Assembly: GCA_945878355.1 (NCBI GenBank)
Contig: CAMCTC010000049.1
Location: 1-32,565, forward strand
Direction of reading: 5' to 3'
Origin: Bordetella parapertussis
GTDB lineage: Bacteria; Pseudomonadota; Gammaproteobacteria; Burkholderiales; Burkholderiaceae_C
Length of the DNA: 32,565 nt
The notes beneath the pieces were generated by a model. The model ran no database searches, was not told the origin of the DNA, and saw nothing but the letters and a program-made list of their open reading frames with translations. Position 1 is the stretch's first letter. Each line of letters opens with the position of its first letter. This document shows, in pieces, positions 6,989-15,204 of the stretch. The translations under genes and the position numbers were made by a program.

Positions 6989-8023
6989 TCACACAAGCGT
7001 AGCGCACTCTGGATGGCGAAAGAAGCCTCGAACGATTTCCGGCAAGTTCTGCAATCGAGTCAAGGCTTCATTCAAAAGAACGCGCATGCTGAACTTGTCA
7101 ACCGGCTTTTGTTTTGCAACGCGCTCCTTGATGTTCTTCCATACCTGCTCGTCGGGATTGAGCTGCGGCGAGTAAGGTGGCAAGAAGATAAGTTCCAATT
7201 CGCCGTTGGTGGAGGCGACGTAATCTTGAATAATTTTGGCTTTGTGAATCGAATGACCGTCTACGACCAAGAATATTGGCTGAGTTGCGCCGAGCATCAA
7301 CTGCCTGAGGAAGCCGCAAAATACTTCGGCGTTGCCGCGCCCGTCATGGATCATGAACTGCAGTTGGCCATTGGTGCCGATGGCCGACAGCATCTGCACA
7401 GACACGCGTTGGCCGGTGGCACGGACCACAGGCGTGCGGCCTCTAGGACCCCAAGTGGTGCCGGCGTGGTAGTCGCTTCGCATCCCTGCTTCGTCGGCGA
7501 ACATGATCAATGCTCCCCGGGCCTTGGCTCGCGCCTGGAGTCTTGGGAACTCATCAGTGTGCCAACGCTGCACGAGGCTAGCGTCCTGCTCGTAAGCGCG
7601 GTACAGCGGGCGTTGGGGCGTGAAGCCCAGCCGCTTCATCACCTTTCCCAGCGTCGGCAAGCTCAACGTCATGTTGAACTGGCGTTCAATAAGTTGGCCG
7701 ATGATGCGAAGCGTCCACAAGCCGAACTCGAATCTAAGTTGATCGGGGGTTTGATCGCGCACGGTATCGGCGATCCACTGCAGTTGCTCAGCTGTGACTT
7801 TGGGCGGTCGGCCGGCGCCTTCCTTGGCAAGCAGCGCATTTTGGCCACCCTCGGAAAACGCTGCGACCCATTTAAAAACAACCCGCGCGGACACGGAGAA
7901 TTGCTCAGCCACAACGCGCGCCGGAATGCCTGCCCGTACCATTTTTACGCCCTGCATTCGCTGCCATTGCTGCTCCATGCGGCGTGATGTAAAAACAGGT
8001 TTTGAAGAATTTTCGAGGCTCAT
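6989..8023 (-). CDS. IS630-family transposase, full length
   Basis: A 344-residue DDE transposase in one frame. It has an N-terminal helix-turn-helix (RAGIPARVVAEQFSVSARVV), a linker with AGRPPKVTAEQL, and catalytic residues in IMFADEAGM, FLVVDGHSIHKA and PPYSPQLNPDEQVW (D, D, E). It appears intact and so the element may be active. I chose the ATG at 8023 (MSLENSSK); a longer form starts at 8062 inside the inverted repeat, and a shorter one at 7978. The predicted transcript start falls at or next to the 8023 ATG, suggesting a nearly leaderless mRNA. Confidence 0.9.
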   Translation of the reverse strand: MSLENSSKPVFTSRRMEQQWQRMQGVKMVRAGIPARVVAEQFSVSARVVFKWVAAFSEGGQNALLAKEGAGRPPKVTAEQLQWIADTVRDQTPDQLRFEFGLWTLRIIGQLIERQFNMTLSLPTLGKVMKRLGFTPQRPLYRAYEQDASLVQRWHTDEFPRLQARAKARGALIMFADEAGMRSDYHAGTTWGPRGRTPVVRATGQRVSVQMLSAIGTNGQLQFMIHDGRGNAEVFCGFLRQLMLGATQPIFLVVDGHSIHKAKIIQDYVASTNGELELIFLPPYSPQLNPDEQVWKNIKERVAKQKPVDKFSMRVLLNEALTRLQNLPEIVRGFFRHPECATLV

Positions 8024-8030
8024 ATGGCCG

Positions 8031-8059
8031 ATTATACTAGAATTCACTCGATAAGTGAA
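8031..8059 (-). promoter_or_regulatory. Promoter of the complete IS630 transposase
   Basis: On the minus strand there is TTCACT (plus 8054-8059), 17 bp, then TATAAT (plus 8031-8036). The transposase ATG at 8023 is only seven bases beyond the -10 box. Transcription points toward the GNAT gene and, if it reads through, could also supply its message. Confidence 0.5.
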
Positions 8060-8069
8060 CAAAATTTAT

Positions 8070-9179
8070 TTATTTCTTAGTATATCCCAAGCTTCCAAAA
8101 AATATAAAAAATATTGATAATATTAGGGCTAACAGGAAAATACTTTTCCTTGTAAACCTAAGCTTATCCCTGAAAGGTAGCTCGACAAATCGCCAGCTAA
8201 GGAATGCGAGAGTTAGAGCGGCAGCCGATAGAAGAATAAAAATATGCCAACTGGGTTCGCCCAAGATCCTGTGCCTGGCCATCGCAAAGAGTGGTTGATG
8301 CCAAAGGTATGCGCTGTAGCTTATCAAGCCTAGACCAACAAAAACTCTATTACCAATGAACTTGCCAACAGTTGTTGCTTGCGTGGCAAACAGAATTATC
8401 ATCGCAGTTCCAACGGTCGGTGCTAGCGCGTAAAATCCAGGAAATGGTGTATGCTTGTTATAGATAAAAATTGAAAAAATTATCAACCCGAGACCTAGCC
8501 AGCCAAATACCTCTCGCAACGCCCTACCAAACTCATGGCGGTTTGCCTGAGACAAGTAGAAAGCAACGAAAGCACCTAGCAACAATTCCCAGCCGCGTGT
8601 TGGCAGTAGAAAAAATGCTGTGGCTGGTTTGGCAATTGAACTCCATTGCGCAACAGCAAGGCTTGCAATAAACATAGTGGCCAGCAATGCCAATATCCAC
8701 TGCTTACCAAGTCGCCAGGAAATCATCAGAAACAGTGGGAATATTACATAGTATTGCTCTTCTACTGCAAGGCTCCAAGTGTGTAACAGCGGCTTTAGCT
8801 CGCTCGCGGTGTCAAAGTATCCACTCTCATGCCAAAAGAGAAAGTTTGATGCAAAGAGTGACACCGCTACAAGACTTCGTGAAAAGTCTCTCATATCGCT
8901 TGGCAACAACCAGTGCCAAGCAAAGGGTATGCATACAAGCATCACGAGAAACAACGCAGGCAAGATGCGTCTGGCGCGTCTTTCGTAAAAATTGACAATA
9001 CAGAATTTCCCCTGCTCAAGCTCGGTCAAAATTATGGTGGTAATTAAGTAACCGCTGATCACAAAGAAAATATCCACGCCGACAAAGCCGCCGCTAAAAA
9101 CTTCAAAGCCTGCGTGAAACAGGATGACTGGCAGTACAGCCAGTGCCCTGAGTCCGTCGATCTCGCGCCTGTAATTCAT
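8070..9179 (-). CDS. Acyltransferase-3 (OafA/OatA-like) membrane protein, 3' end lost to IS630
   Basis: A 369-residue integral membrane O-acyltransferase. Family signatures are REIDGLRALAVLPV at the start, RRARRILPALF, LLHTWSLAVEEQYY, YSAYLWHQPLF and RFVELPFRDK, with about ten membrane segments. These enzymes O-acetylate surface polysaccharides. After a further segment (FLLALILSIFFIFFG) the frame crosses the TA at 8081-8082 and ends with residues supplied by the IS end (TKK then stop). Two-domain relatives continue from such a segment into a periplasmic SGNH domain; none is seen here or beyond the element. The membrane domain may still work. The ATG overlaps the stop of a short upstream frame (ATGA). 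Confidence 0.85.
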   Translation of the reverse strand: MNYRREIDGLRALAVLPVILFHAGFEVFSGGFVGVDIFFVISGYLITTIILTELEQGKFCIVNFYERRARRILPALFLVMLVCIPFAWHWLLPSDMRDFSRSLVAVSLFASNFLFWHESGYFDTASELKPLLHTWSLAVEEQYYVIFPLFLMISWRLGKQWILALLATMFIASLAVAQWSSIAKPATAFFLLPTRGWELLLGAFVAFYLSQANRHEFGRALREVFGWLGLGLIIFSIFIYNKHTPFPGFYALAPTVGTAMIILFATQATTVGKFIGNRVFVGLGLISYSAYLWHQPLFAMARHRILGEPSWHIFILLSAAALTLAFLSWRFVELPFRDKLRFTRKSIFLLALILSIFFIFFGSLGYTKK

Positions 9180-9400
9180 GATGTAAATGACGGAAATAAA
9201 ATACGTCTACCCTTGAGGTAGGATGAAATATTGTTGCATTCGCCGCACGGCAAGTCTTGCGAGTCCGGCGGGTTACAGAAATCTCGGTTTACCACGTGTA
9301 TGAGTTCGAAGCCTTGCGCATTGTCGCTTCTATTATCAAGCGTTTTGCCCATCAAGCTGTAGTTTTGAGTTTTGTTTTCTGGACGGTGGCGCTCTGCCAT
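9176..9400 (-). CDS. Small hypothetical ORF coupled to the acyltransferase
   Basis: A 74-residue frame that I do not recognise. It has no obvious membrane segment and contains two close cysteines (DLPCGEC). Its stop overlaps the acyltransferase ATG (ATGA), and a GAGACGG precedes its own ATG, both of which favour a real coupled gene or the last part of a lost one. Against it: no family resemblance and AT-rich, possibly degraded surroundings. Start is uncertain (an internal ATG lies at residue 17). Confidence 0.3.
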   Translation of the reverse strand: MAERHRPENKTQNYSLMGKTLDNRSDNAQGFELIHVVNRDFCNPPDSQDLPCGECNNISSYLKGRRILFPSFTS

Positions 9401-9419
9401 TTACCGTCTCATCTGCGTG

Positions 9420-9506
9420 TTATTTGTCAAGTGTCGCTTTGATGTCGTCGGCAATAAATAAGTCTTCGATCAAGAAAGTTTTATCAGTTGATATTTTTGC
9501 GGGCAT
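9420..9506 (-). CDS. Very small ORF (28 codons), uncertain
   Basis: An ATG frame encodes MPAKISTDKTFLIEDLFIA followed by DDIKATLDK and a stop, 19 bp before the next small frame. It may be the remnant of a gene start or end at the island edge. No clear ribosome binding site. The interval from 9180 to 9560 otherwise shows nothing I can name. Confidence 0.2.
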   Translation of the reverse strand: MPAKISTDKTFLIEDLFIADDIKATLDK

Positions 9507-9564
9507 ATTTTTCAATCTATAGTCGCAACTATGCCGCGTCGACCGTGTGAGTGCGCAAGTGACA

Positions 9565-9608
9565 GGCGAAAAAAGACCACCTGTCGCTTTCAACGCCAGG
9601 TGGTCTTT
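9565..9608 (-). terminator. Rho-independent terminator of the tRNA
   Basis: A perfect 12 bp stem (9572-9583 with 9597-9608, core GACCACCTG/CAGGTGGTC) lies eight bases beyond the tRNA 3' end. On the minus strand it is followed by a run of six T (from the A run at 9569-9574, partly inside the stem). Confidence 0.85.
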
Positions 9609-9615
9609 ATGGGTT

Positions 9616-9692
9616 TGGTAGGCCGTGTAGGACTTGAACCTACGACCAAAGGATTATGAGTCCTCTGCTCTAACCAACTGAGCTAACGGCCC
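9616..9692 (-). tRNA. tRNA with CAU anticodon (elongator Met, or Ile2 after lysidine modification)
   Basis: A 77 nt cloverleaf with encoded CCA (9616-9618). The acceptor stem is GGGCCGT/ACGGCCT with one G-T pair, the D-arm starts AGCTCAGTTGGTTAGAGC, the anticodon loop is CTCATAA in a GAGGA/TCCTT-type stem, and the T-loop is GTTCAAGTC. Elongator tRNA-Met and tRNA-Ile2 share the CAU anticodon. Identity elements cannot be settled by eye, although the TTGGTC variable region resembles Ile2 genes I know. It marks the boundary between the AT-rich island and the core. Confidence 0.92.
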
Positions 9693-9787
9693 GCTGCTAG
9701 TGCGGCAGTGAGCGCGATTGTAGAAGGCGGTCAACTGTTCTGGCCGCAGGCGTCGTCTAGCGTTGACACGGGCCGCCGCCGGCCCGG

Positions 9788-10816
9788 CTACTTCTGACCC
9801 GACAGCGCGTTGCCTACCAGTCTTGCGGTGATGTCGACCAGTTGGATCATGCGTTCGTAGGCCATCCGGGTCGGGCCGATCACGCCCAGGGTGCCGACGA
9901 TTCGGCCGTCCACCTCGTAGGGCGCCGAGACGATCGATAGCTCCTCGTAGGGCACCACGCCCGACTCGCCGCCGATGTAGATGCGAACACCCTCGGCTCG
10001 GCTGGAGTTCTCGAGCAGTCGCATCAGCTCGGTCTTTTGCTCGAACAGGTCGAACATCTTGCGCAGGCTGCCGAGGTCGTTGCCGAAATCCTGCACACCC
10101 AGCAGGTTGCGTTCGCCTGAGACCACGAGCTGCTCGGTGTTGTCGGCCAACGCATCGCTGCCGGCTTGCACTGCGGCCTGCATCAACTGTGCGATCTCGC
10201 CGCGCAGCGTGTCGATTTCCTGGCGCAAGCGCTGCTTGACTTCGTCGATCGCCAGCCCGGCGTAGTGGGTGTTGAGGTAGTTGCTGGCCTCGACCAGTTC
10301 GCTCTGGACGTAGTCGCGGGTGGTGAAGATCACTCGGTTCTGCACATCGCCTTCGGGTGAGACCAGGATCACCAGCAGTCGCTTTTCACCCAGCCGCAGG
10401 AACTCGATGTGGTGGAAGACGCTCGCGCGTTTTGGCGCGGTCACCACGCCGACAAAGTGCGACAGGTTTGACAGCAGATTGGCAGCCTGGGCGATCACGC
10501 GCTGCGGCTGGTCTGGCTGCAACTGGCTGCGAACACCTGCCATCTCGGGCGATGCATGGTGAATGTCGACCGGCCGCGCTGTCAGCATGGTGTCGACGAA
10601 CAGTCTGTAGCCGCGCGCTGTGGGGATGCGGCCAGCGCTGGTGTGCGGACTGGCGATCAGGCCCAGCTCTTCCAGGTCGGCCATCACGTTGCGTATCGTC
10701 GCAGGCGACAGCTCCAGCCCCGAGGCGCGAGACAGCGTGCGCGAACCCACAGGATGGCCGTCGACGATGTAGCGTTCGACCAGGGTCTTTAGCAGGCTGC
10801 GGGAACGCTCGTCCAT
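9788..10816 (-). CDS. hrcA: HrcA heat-inducible transcription repressor
   Basis: A 342-residue HrcA. The N-terminal winged helix is plain ([49 protein letters not shown]), followed by the GAF-like domain with [22 protein letters not shown] and the C-terminal YIGGESGV and [18 protein letters not shown]. HrcA represses groES/dnaK operons by binding the CIRCE inverted repeat, with GroEL as corepressor. The gene diverges from nadK, a common betaproteobacterial arrangement. I looked for a CIRCE element (TTAGCACTC, nine bases, GAGTGCTAA) in the 85 bp between them and found none, so there is no sign of autoregulation here. Confidence 0.97.
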   Translation of the reverse strand: MDERSRSLLKTLVERYIVDGHPVGSRTLSRASGLELSPATIRNVMADLEELGLIASPHTSAGRIPTARGYRLFVDTMLTARPVDIHHASPEMAGVRSQLQPDQPQRVIAQAANLLSNLSHFVGVVTAPKRASVFHHIEFLRLGEKRLLVILVSPEGDVQNRVIFTTRDYVQSELVEASNYLNTHYAGLAIDEVKQRLRQEIDTLRGEIAQLMQAAVQAGSDALADNTEQLVVSGERNLLGVQDFGNDLGSLRKMFDLFEQKTELMRLLENSSRAEGVRIYIGGESGVVPYEELSIVSAPYEVDGRIVGTLGVIGPTRMAYERMIQLVDITARLVGNALSGQK

Positions 10817-10901
10817 TGGCTTTGTATGGGGCAGGTTTTCATTGTAAGGACAGTGCCTGGGCCTGCGGCTCGGGACGGGGGCCTGTGGTGTAATTCATCG
10901 C

Positions 10902-11777
10902 ATGTCCCGCCGTTTCCACCATGTTGCCTTGGTTGGCAAATACCAGGCCGAGGGTATTCGGTCGCTGCTCGAGGAGATCGCCCATTTCCTGGTGCGTTTG
11001 GGCCTGGAAGTTTCTTTCGAGCACCAGACGGCGCTCAGCACGGGCGTGGTCGATTACGACATCCTCACGCTGACCGAGATCGGTGCCCGCTGTGACTTGG
11101 CGGTGGTCGTTGGCGGTGACGGCACGATGCTGGGCATTGCGCGCGAGTTGGCTCGATTCAACCTGCCGGTGGTTGGCATCAACCAGGGCAGGCTGGGTTT
11201 CATCACCGATGTGCCTATCGGTCATTACCGCGAAGCGCTGGCGCCGATGATCTCCGGTGACTACGAGGAAGACACCCGCGCGATGCTTGAGAGCGAGGTC
11301 TGGCGCGACGGCGAGCGCATCTTCGAAGGCTTGTCGATGAACGACGTGGTGGTCAGCCGTGGCGCCACCGCCAGCATGGTCGAGTTGCGCGTGGACATCG
11401 GCGACGAGTTCGTCGCCAATATCCGCGCCGACGGGCTGATCGTGGCTTCGCCCACTGGGTCGACGGCCTATGCGCTGTCAGCTGGCGGGCCCATCCTGCA
11501 CCCGGGCATCGCCGGGTGGGTGGTGGTGCCGATCGCCTCGCACACCATGAGCAACCGGCCTATCGTGCTGCCCGACACCGGCGTGATCCGCATCACTGTG
11601 GTAGCAGGCCGCGACGCGTCTGCCAACTTTGACATGCAAGCCCTGGCCAGTTTGCTGCACGGCGACCAAGTTCGGGTCCGTCGGTCGGCCCACAAGGTGC
11701 GCTTCTTGCACCCGCGCGGCTGGAGCTATTACGCCACCTTGCGGCGCAAGCTGCGCTGGTACGAGGGCGTTGTTTGA
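10902..11777 (+). CDS. nadK: NAD kinase
   Basis: A 291-residue ATP-dependent NAD kinase, which phosphorylates NAD to NADP in the cytoplasm. The [11 protein letters not shown] motif carries the catalytic Asp. [12 protein letters not shown], the NDVVVSRG segment and [19 protein letters not shown] are the diagnostic conserved blocks. Length is normal for proteobacterial enzymes. It diverges from hrcA and is followed after 86 bp by recN, the usual order in Burkholderiales. The ATG at 10902 has no strong Shine-Dalgarno, but conserved residues begin only a few codons later, so the start is close to right. Confidence 0.97.
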   Translation: MSRRFHHVALVGKYQAEGIRSLLEEIAHFLVRLGLEVSFEHQTALSTGVVDYDILTLTEIGARCDLAVVVGGDGTMLGIARELARFNLPVVGINQGRLGFITDVPIGHYREALAPMISGDYEEDTRAMLESEVWRDGERIFEGLSMNDVVVSRGATASMVELRVDIGDEFVANIRADGLIVASPTGSTAYALSAGGPILHPGIAGWVVVPIASHTMSNRPIVLPDTGVIRITVVAGRDASANFDMQALASLLHGDQVRVRRSAHKVRFLHPRGWSYYATLRRKLRWYEGVV

Positions 11778-11863
11778 TGAGGGCCCGAGCCGCACCGCCT
11801 CGGCCGCTGTCCCATGCGGTGGCGCTGGCCTGGCCAGGGCTGTTTCAGCGCGAGGCCTGATCT

Positions 11864-13606
11864 ATGTTGCGGCGACTCGCGCTGCGCGATTTCGTCATCG
11901 TGCCGGCGCTGGAGCTTGAGTTCCATACCGGCTTTTCGGTGTTGACGGGTGAAACCGGCGCTGGCAAGTCGATCCTGATCGACGCGCTGCAGCTCGCACT
12001 TGGCAGTCGAGGCGACGTCGGCTTGGTGCGCGAAGGCGCGGCGCGCGCCGAGGTCAGCGCTGAGTTCGACACGCCCGGCGCGCTGACGCAATGGCTGGAC
12101 GACGCCGGCTTTGGTGCCGACCCCGACGAGGCCATGCTGCTGTTGCGCCGGACCATCGACGCACAGGGCAAGAGCCGAGCTTGGATCAACGGCAGCCCGG
12201 CCACTTTGGTGCAGCTTCGCGAGGTGGCTGATCACCTGCTCGACATCCATGGCCAACATGCCTGGCAAAGTTTGACCAAGGCCAGCGCTACCCGCGCGAT
12301 GGTCGATGCCCAGGCGGGCCTCGACACATCCGATCTGGCGGGCCGCTTTGCCGACCGCAAGGCCGCTGCGGAGGTCTTGGCCAGAGCACGCGATCGTGGC
12401 GAAGAGCTCAGCCGCGAGCGCGAACGCCTGGTGTGGCAGATCGGCGAACTCGACAAGCTCGGCCCAGGCGAGGGTGAATGGGCCGAGCTCTCGGCCGAGC
12501 ACCAGCGCCTGGCCAACGCGCAGGCGCTGATCGATGCGGTGCGCCGCGCGCTCGATTCGGTCACCGATGCCGAGCGCGCCAATGCCGAGACGCTGACAAG
12601 CCGAGCGGTCGATGTGCTGTGCGATGTTTCCGACCACGACCCTCGAATCGCCCCCGTCATCGAGTCGCTGCAGGGGGCGCTGGCTCAGTTGCAGGACGCC
12701 GCGCGTTCGCTGAACAACTATCTCGGCCATGCCGACCTCGAGCCCAAGCGCCTGGCCGAGCTTGATGCCCGGCTGTCGGCCTGGATGGGCATGGCCAGGC
12801 GCTACCGTCGACCGCCCGACCAGTTGGCAGCGCTGCTGGTGCAGTGGCGTGCCGAGCTGGCTGCGCTGGAAGCCGCTGCCGATACGGCTGCGCTTGAGGC
12901 CAGTCTGGCCCAGGCGGACCGTCACTACCTCGCTGAAGCGCAGCGTGTGGGCGTGGCGCGCGCGCGTGCTGCCGGCCCGTTGGCGGCGGCCGTGACCCGG
13001 GCGATGCAAGGATTGGGGCTGGCCGGTGGGCGCTTCGAGGTGGCGTTGACGCCGTTGGCCTTGCCGCAGTCGCAGGGGCTGGAGTCGGTGGAGTTTCTGG
13101 TCGCAGGTCATGCCGGCAGCACGCCGCGGCCGCTGGCCAAGGTGGCGTCGGGCGGCGAGCTGTCGCGCCTGGCCTTGGCCATCGCGATCACGACGCTAGC
13201 TGCCGCGCCCGAGGCTGGCGCCAAGGCGCAGGCCGGAGGCGTCCACACCTTGATCTTCGATGAGATCGATGCCGGCATCGGTGGCGCGGTGGGCGACACG
13301 GTGGGTGCGCTGATGCAGCGGCTAGGCTGCCAGCGCCAGGTGCTGGCCGTCACCCATTTGGCCCAGGTCGCCGCCTGTGCCGACCACCATTACGTGGTCA
13401 GCAAAGCGACCCGTGCTGATGGCCACACCGCCAGCACCGTGGTGCCGGTGTCGGGTGAGGCTCGAGCCGTTGAGGTGGCACGCATGCTCGGCGGTGAGCG
13501 CCTGGCTGATACGAGACTGGCCCATGCTCGCGCCATGCTGCAATCCACCACCACCGACCGCCCAACGAGCGTCACCAGCCAGACCCGAAGGCGCAGCAAG
13601 CCATGA
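11864..13606 (+). CDS. recN: DNA repair protein RecN
   Basis: A 580-residue SMC-like ATPase that acts in double-strand break repair. The Walker A is GETGAGKS (29-36), followed by the RecN-typical LQLALGSRGD. The centre is a long Arg/Glu/Ala-rich coiled coil broken by the hinge region. The C-terminal ATPase half has ASGGELSRLALAI (signature) and LIFDEIDAGIGG (Walker B), then VLAVTHLAQVAACAD. GAGG lies about ten bases before the ATG. The last codon overlaps the rapZ start (ATGA), so the two are coupled. Length is a little above the E. coli protein (553). Confidence 0.97.
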   Translation: MLRRLALRDFVIVPALELEFHTGFSVLTGETGAGKSILIDALQLALGSRGDVGLVREGAARAEVSAEFDTPGALTQWLDDAGFGADPDEAMLLLRRTIDAQGKSRAWINGSPATLVQLREVADHLLDIHGQHAWQSLTKASATRAMVDAQAGLDTSDLAGRFADRKAAAEVLARARDRGEELSRERERLVWQIGELDKLGPGEGEWAELSAEHQRLANAQALIDAVRRALDSVTDAERANAETLTSRAVDVLCDVSDHDPRIAPVIESLQGALAQLQDAARSLNNYLGHADLEPKRLAELDARLSAWMGMARRYRRPPDQLAALLVQWRAELAALEAAADTAALEASLAQADRHYLAEAQRVGVARARAAGPLAAAVTRAMQGLGLAGGRFEVALTPLALPQSQGLESVEFLVAGHAGSTPRPLAKVASGGELSRLALAIAITTLAAAPEAGAKAQAGGVHTLIFDEIDAGIGGAVGDTVGALMQRLGCQRQVLAVTHLAQVAACADHHYVVSKATRADGHTASTVVPVSGEARAVEVARMLGGERLADTRLAHARAMLQSTTTDRPTSVTSQTRRRSKP

Positions 13607-14541
13607 GCACTACCGATCCGCCAACCCTCGGGCCTGCTGATCCTGTCGGCCTGCCCGCCCCGTCTAAGCTGCCGGTTCGCGAACTGGTGCTGATCACCGG
13701 CATCTCGGGTTCGGGCAAATCAGTGGCACTGCTCGCGCTTGAGGATGCCGGGTTTTATTGCGTTGACAACCTGCCGCCCGAGTTGCTTCGCGAGTACATG
13801 CACCTGGCCCATCCGCGCTACACCCAGCGGGTGGCAATCGCGGTCGATGTCCGGGCCGCTGGCTCGCTGCCGGTGCTGGTGCCGCTGATCGACGAACTGC
13901 GCGCCGAAGGCGTCACCATCCGCCCCTTGTTCCTCGACGCCAACACCGACACGCTGGTGCGTCGGTTCTCGGAAACCCGGCGCCCGCACCCACTGAGTCA
14001 GCCCGACAGCGGCGGCAGCGTCCAGCATGCGCTGATCGAGGCGATCGAGCTCGAGCGACTGATGCTGGCCGAGTTGCGCGAGGTCTCGGCGATCATCGAC
14101 ACCAGCACCTTGCGCCCAGCGGGTTTGCGCCAGCATGTGCGTGATCTGGTGTCGACGTCCACCAACAGCATGACGCTGGTGTTCGAGAGCTTTGCATTCA
14201 AGTACGGCGTGCCGCTCGATGCCGACTATGTGTTCGACGTCCGGGTGCTGCCCAACCCCTATTACATCCGCGAGTTGCGTCCGCTGTCGGGTCGCGACCT
14301 GCCGGTTGCGCAATTCCTGGCCGAACAGCCTGAAGCTGACGAGTTGCTGGGGCAGATCGAGGTTTTCATGCGCCGCTGGCTGCCTGTGTTGGCCGCCGAT
14401 AAAAGAGGTTATGTCACGGTGGCGATAGGTTGCACCGGAGGTCAGCATCGCTCGGTCTACATGGTCGAGCAACTGGGGCGGCGCTTTGCCGATCACGGTG
14501 CGACCGTGATTCGGCACCGTGAACTGGATGTCTTCGATTGA
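13603..14541 (+). CDS. rapZ: RapZ-family nucleotide-binding RNase adapter protein
   Basis: A 312-residue member of the YvcJ/RapZ family. In enterobacteria RapZ delivers the sRNA GlmZ to RNase E and senses glucosamine-6-phosphate. In this lineage the sRNA partners are not established. The Walker A is GISGSGKS (33-40), followed by ALEDAGFYCVDNLP. The C-terminal domain has FKYGVPLDADYVFDVRVLPNP and TVAIGCTGGQHRSVYM, all diagnostic. It has a longer Pro-rich N-terminus than E. coli RapZ. It starts inside the recN stop and ends overlapping the next start. Confidence 0.95.
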   Translation: MSTTDPPTLGPADPVGLPAPSKLPVRELVLITGISGSGKSVALLALEDAGFYCVDNLPPELLREYMHLAHPRYTQRVAIAVDVRAAGSLPVLVPLIDELRAEGVTIRPLFLDANTDTLVRRFSETRRPHPLSQPDSGGSVQHALIEAIELERLMLAELREVSAIIDTSTLRPAGLRQHVRDLVSTSTNSMTLVFESFAFKYGVPLDADYVFDVRVLPNPYYIRELRPLSGRDLPVAQFLAEQPEADELLGQIEVFMRRWLPVLAADKRGYVTVAIGCTGGQHRSVYMVEQLGRRFADHGATVIRHRELDVFD

Positions 14542-15191
14542 GTGCCGATCCCTCACCGGCTGAAGCCGGCCCAACGCTGCAGCAGCCATCCTGGGCGGAG
14601 TTGCCCTTGTTTCCGTTGCAGACTGTGTTGTTTCCGGGTGGACTGCTGCAACTCAAGGTGTTCGAGGCGCGTTACCTCGATTTGATCAGCCAGTGCCTGC
14701 GCCGCCAGCTGCCATTCGGCGTGGTCTGCCTCGTCCAAGGCAGCGAGCTGCGCGGTGGCAGCGACAGTCCGCAGCTCGAATCCACCGCGGTGCTGGCCCA
14801 AATACAGGATGTCGACGCTGAGCAGGCTGGCATCCTGATGGTGCGCTGCCTGGGTGGCCAGCGTGTGCAACTGGGCCAGCCGCACCAGCGTGCCGATGGC
14901 CTGTGGCTGTCCGAAGCCAGCGCAGGTCCTGACGACCTGCCCGCTGCCGTGCCACCTGAGTTGCTCGGCAGCGCCGGCGCGCTGGCCAAGGCGATTGACT
15001 CGATGGCGGTTCAGGGCCAGCGCCCGTTCGCACTTCCCTATCGCCTTGAAGACGCGGGCTGGGTCGCGAACCGTTGGTGCGAGATCCTGCCGATCTCGAT
15101 GGCTGCCAAGTACCGATTGATGCGGCTCGACGAGCCCTTGCTGCGGCTCAAGCTGGTCGATGACTACCTGCGCAGCAAAGGCCTGACCTAA
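14538..15191 (+). CDS. LON substrate-binding-domain protein (Lon N-terminal domain only)
   Basis: A 217-residue protein with the PUA-like N-terminal domain of Lon protease but no AAA or protease domain. The block LPLFPLQTVLFPGGLLQLKVFE and ARYLDLI is diagnostic, and the C-terminal helix region (KYRLMRLDEPLLRLKLVDDYL) matches the family. Function of the stand-alone form is unknown; substrate or peptide binding is assumed. The only in-frame start before the domain is TTG at 14538, overlapping the rapZ stop (TTGA), a rare start codon made plausible by coupling. It converges on mutY with a 13 bp gap. Confidence 0.88.
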   Translation: MSADPSPAEAGPTLQQPSWAELPLFPLQTVLFPGGLLQLKVFEARYLDLISQCLRRQLPFGVVCLVQGSELRGGSDSPQLESTAVLAQIQDVDAEQAGILMVRCLGGQRVQLGQPHQRADGLWLSEASAGPDDLPAAVPPELLGSAGALAKAIDSMAVQGQRPFALPYRLEDAGWVANRWCEILPISMAAKYRLMRLDEPLLRLKLVDDYLRSKGLT

Positions 15192-15204
15192 CCAGGCCTG
15201 CAGG

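Larger units (their letters stand above)
6967..8080 (-). mobile_element. Complete IS630-family insertion sequence (about 1.1 kb)
   Basis: The element carries one intact transposase and has imperfect inverted repeats. The left end starts CTAAGCAGTAAA (from 6967). The right end read on the minus strand starts CTAAGAAATAAA (from 8080). Counting the flanking TA, 23 of 31 positions match. It is bordered by TA on both sides (6965-6966 and 8081-8082), the target dinucleotide IS630 elements duplicate. It is a different subgroup from the two copies at the left edge, because its transposase is in a single frame. It cuts the end off the acyltransferase gene. Confidence 0.88.

Noticed and set aside
7013..7987. 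Plus-strand open frame opposite the intact transposase (324 codons)
   Set aside because: Antisense to a full DDE transposase; no independent support.
10817..10901. Possible CIRCE operator between hrcA and nadK
   Set aside because: Neither half-site of the CIRCE repeat is present on either strand.
11777..11860. 27-residue frame starting in the nadK stop (TGATG) and ending just before recN
   Set aside because: Coupled start looks tempting, but the short Ala/Pro/Arg-rich peptide has no features beyond what GC-rich DNA gives by chance.
11729..13111. Long minus-strand open frame opposite recN (460 codons)
   Set aside because: High-GC shadow frame; Arg/Gln/His-rich, no family resemblance, and recN on the other strand is unmistakable.
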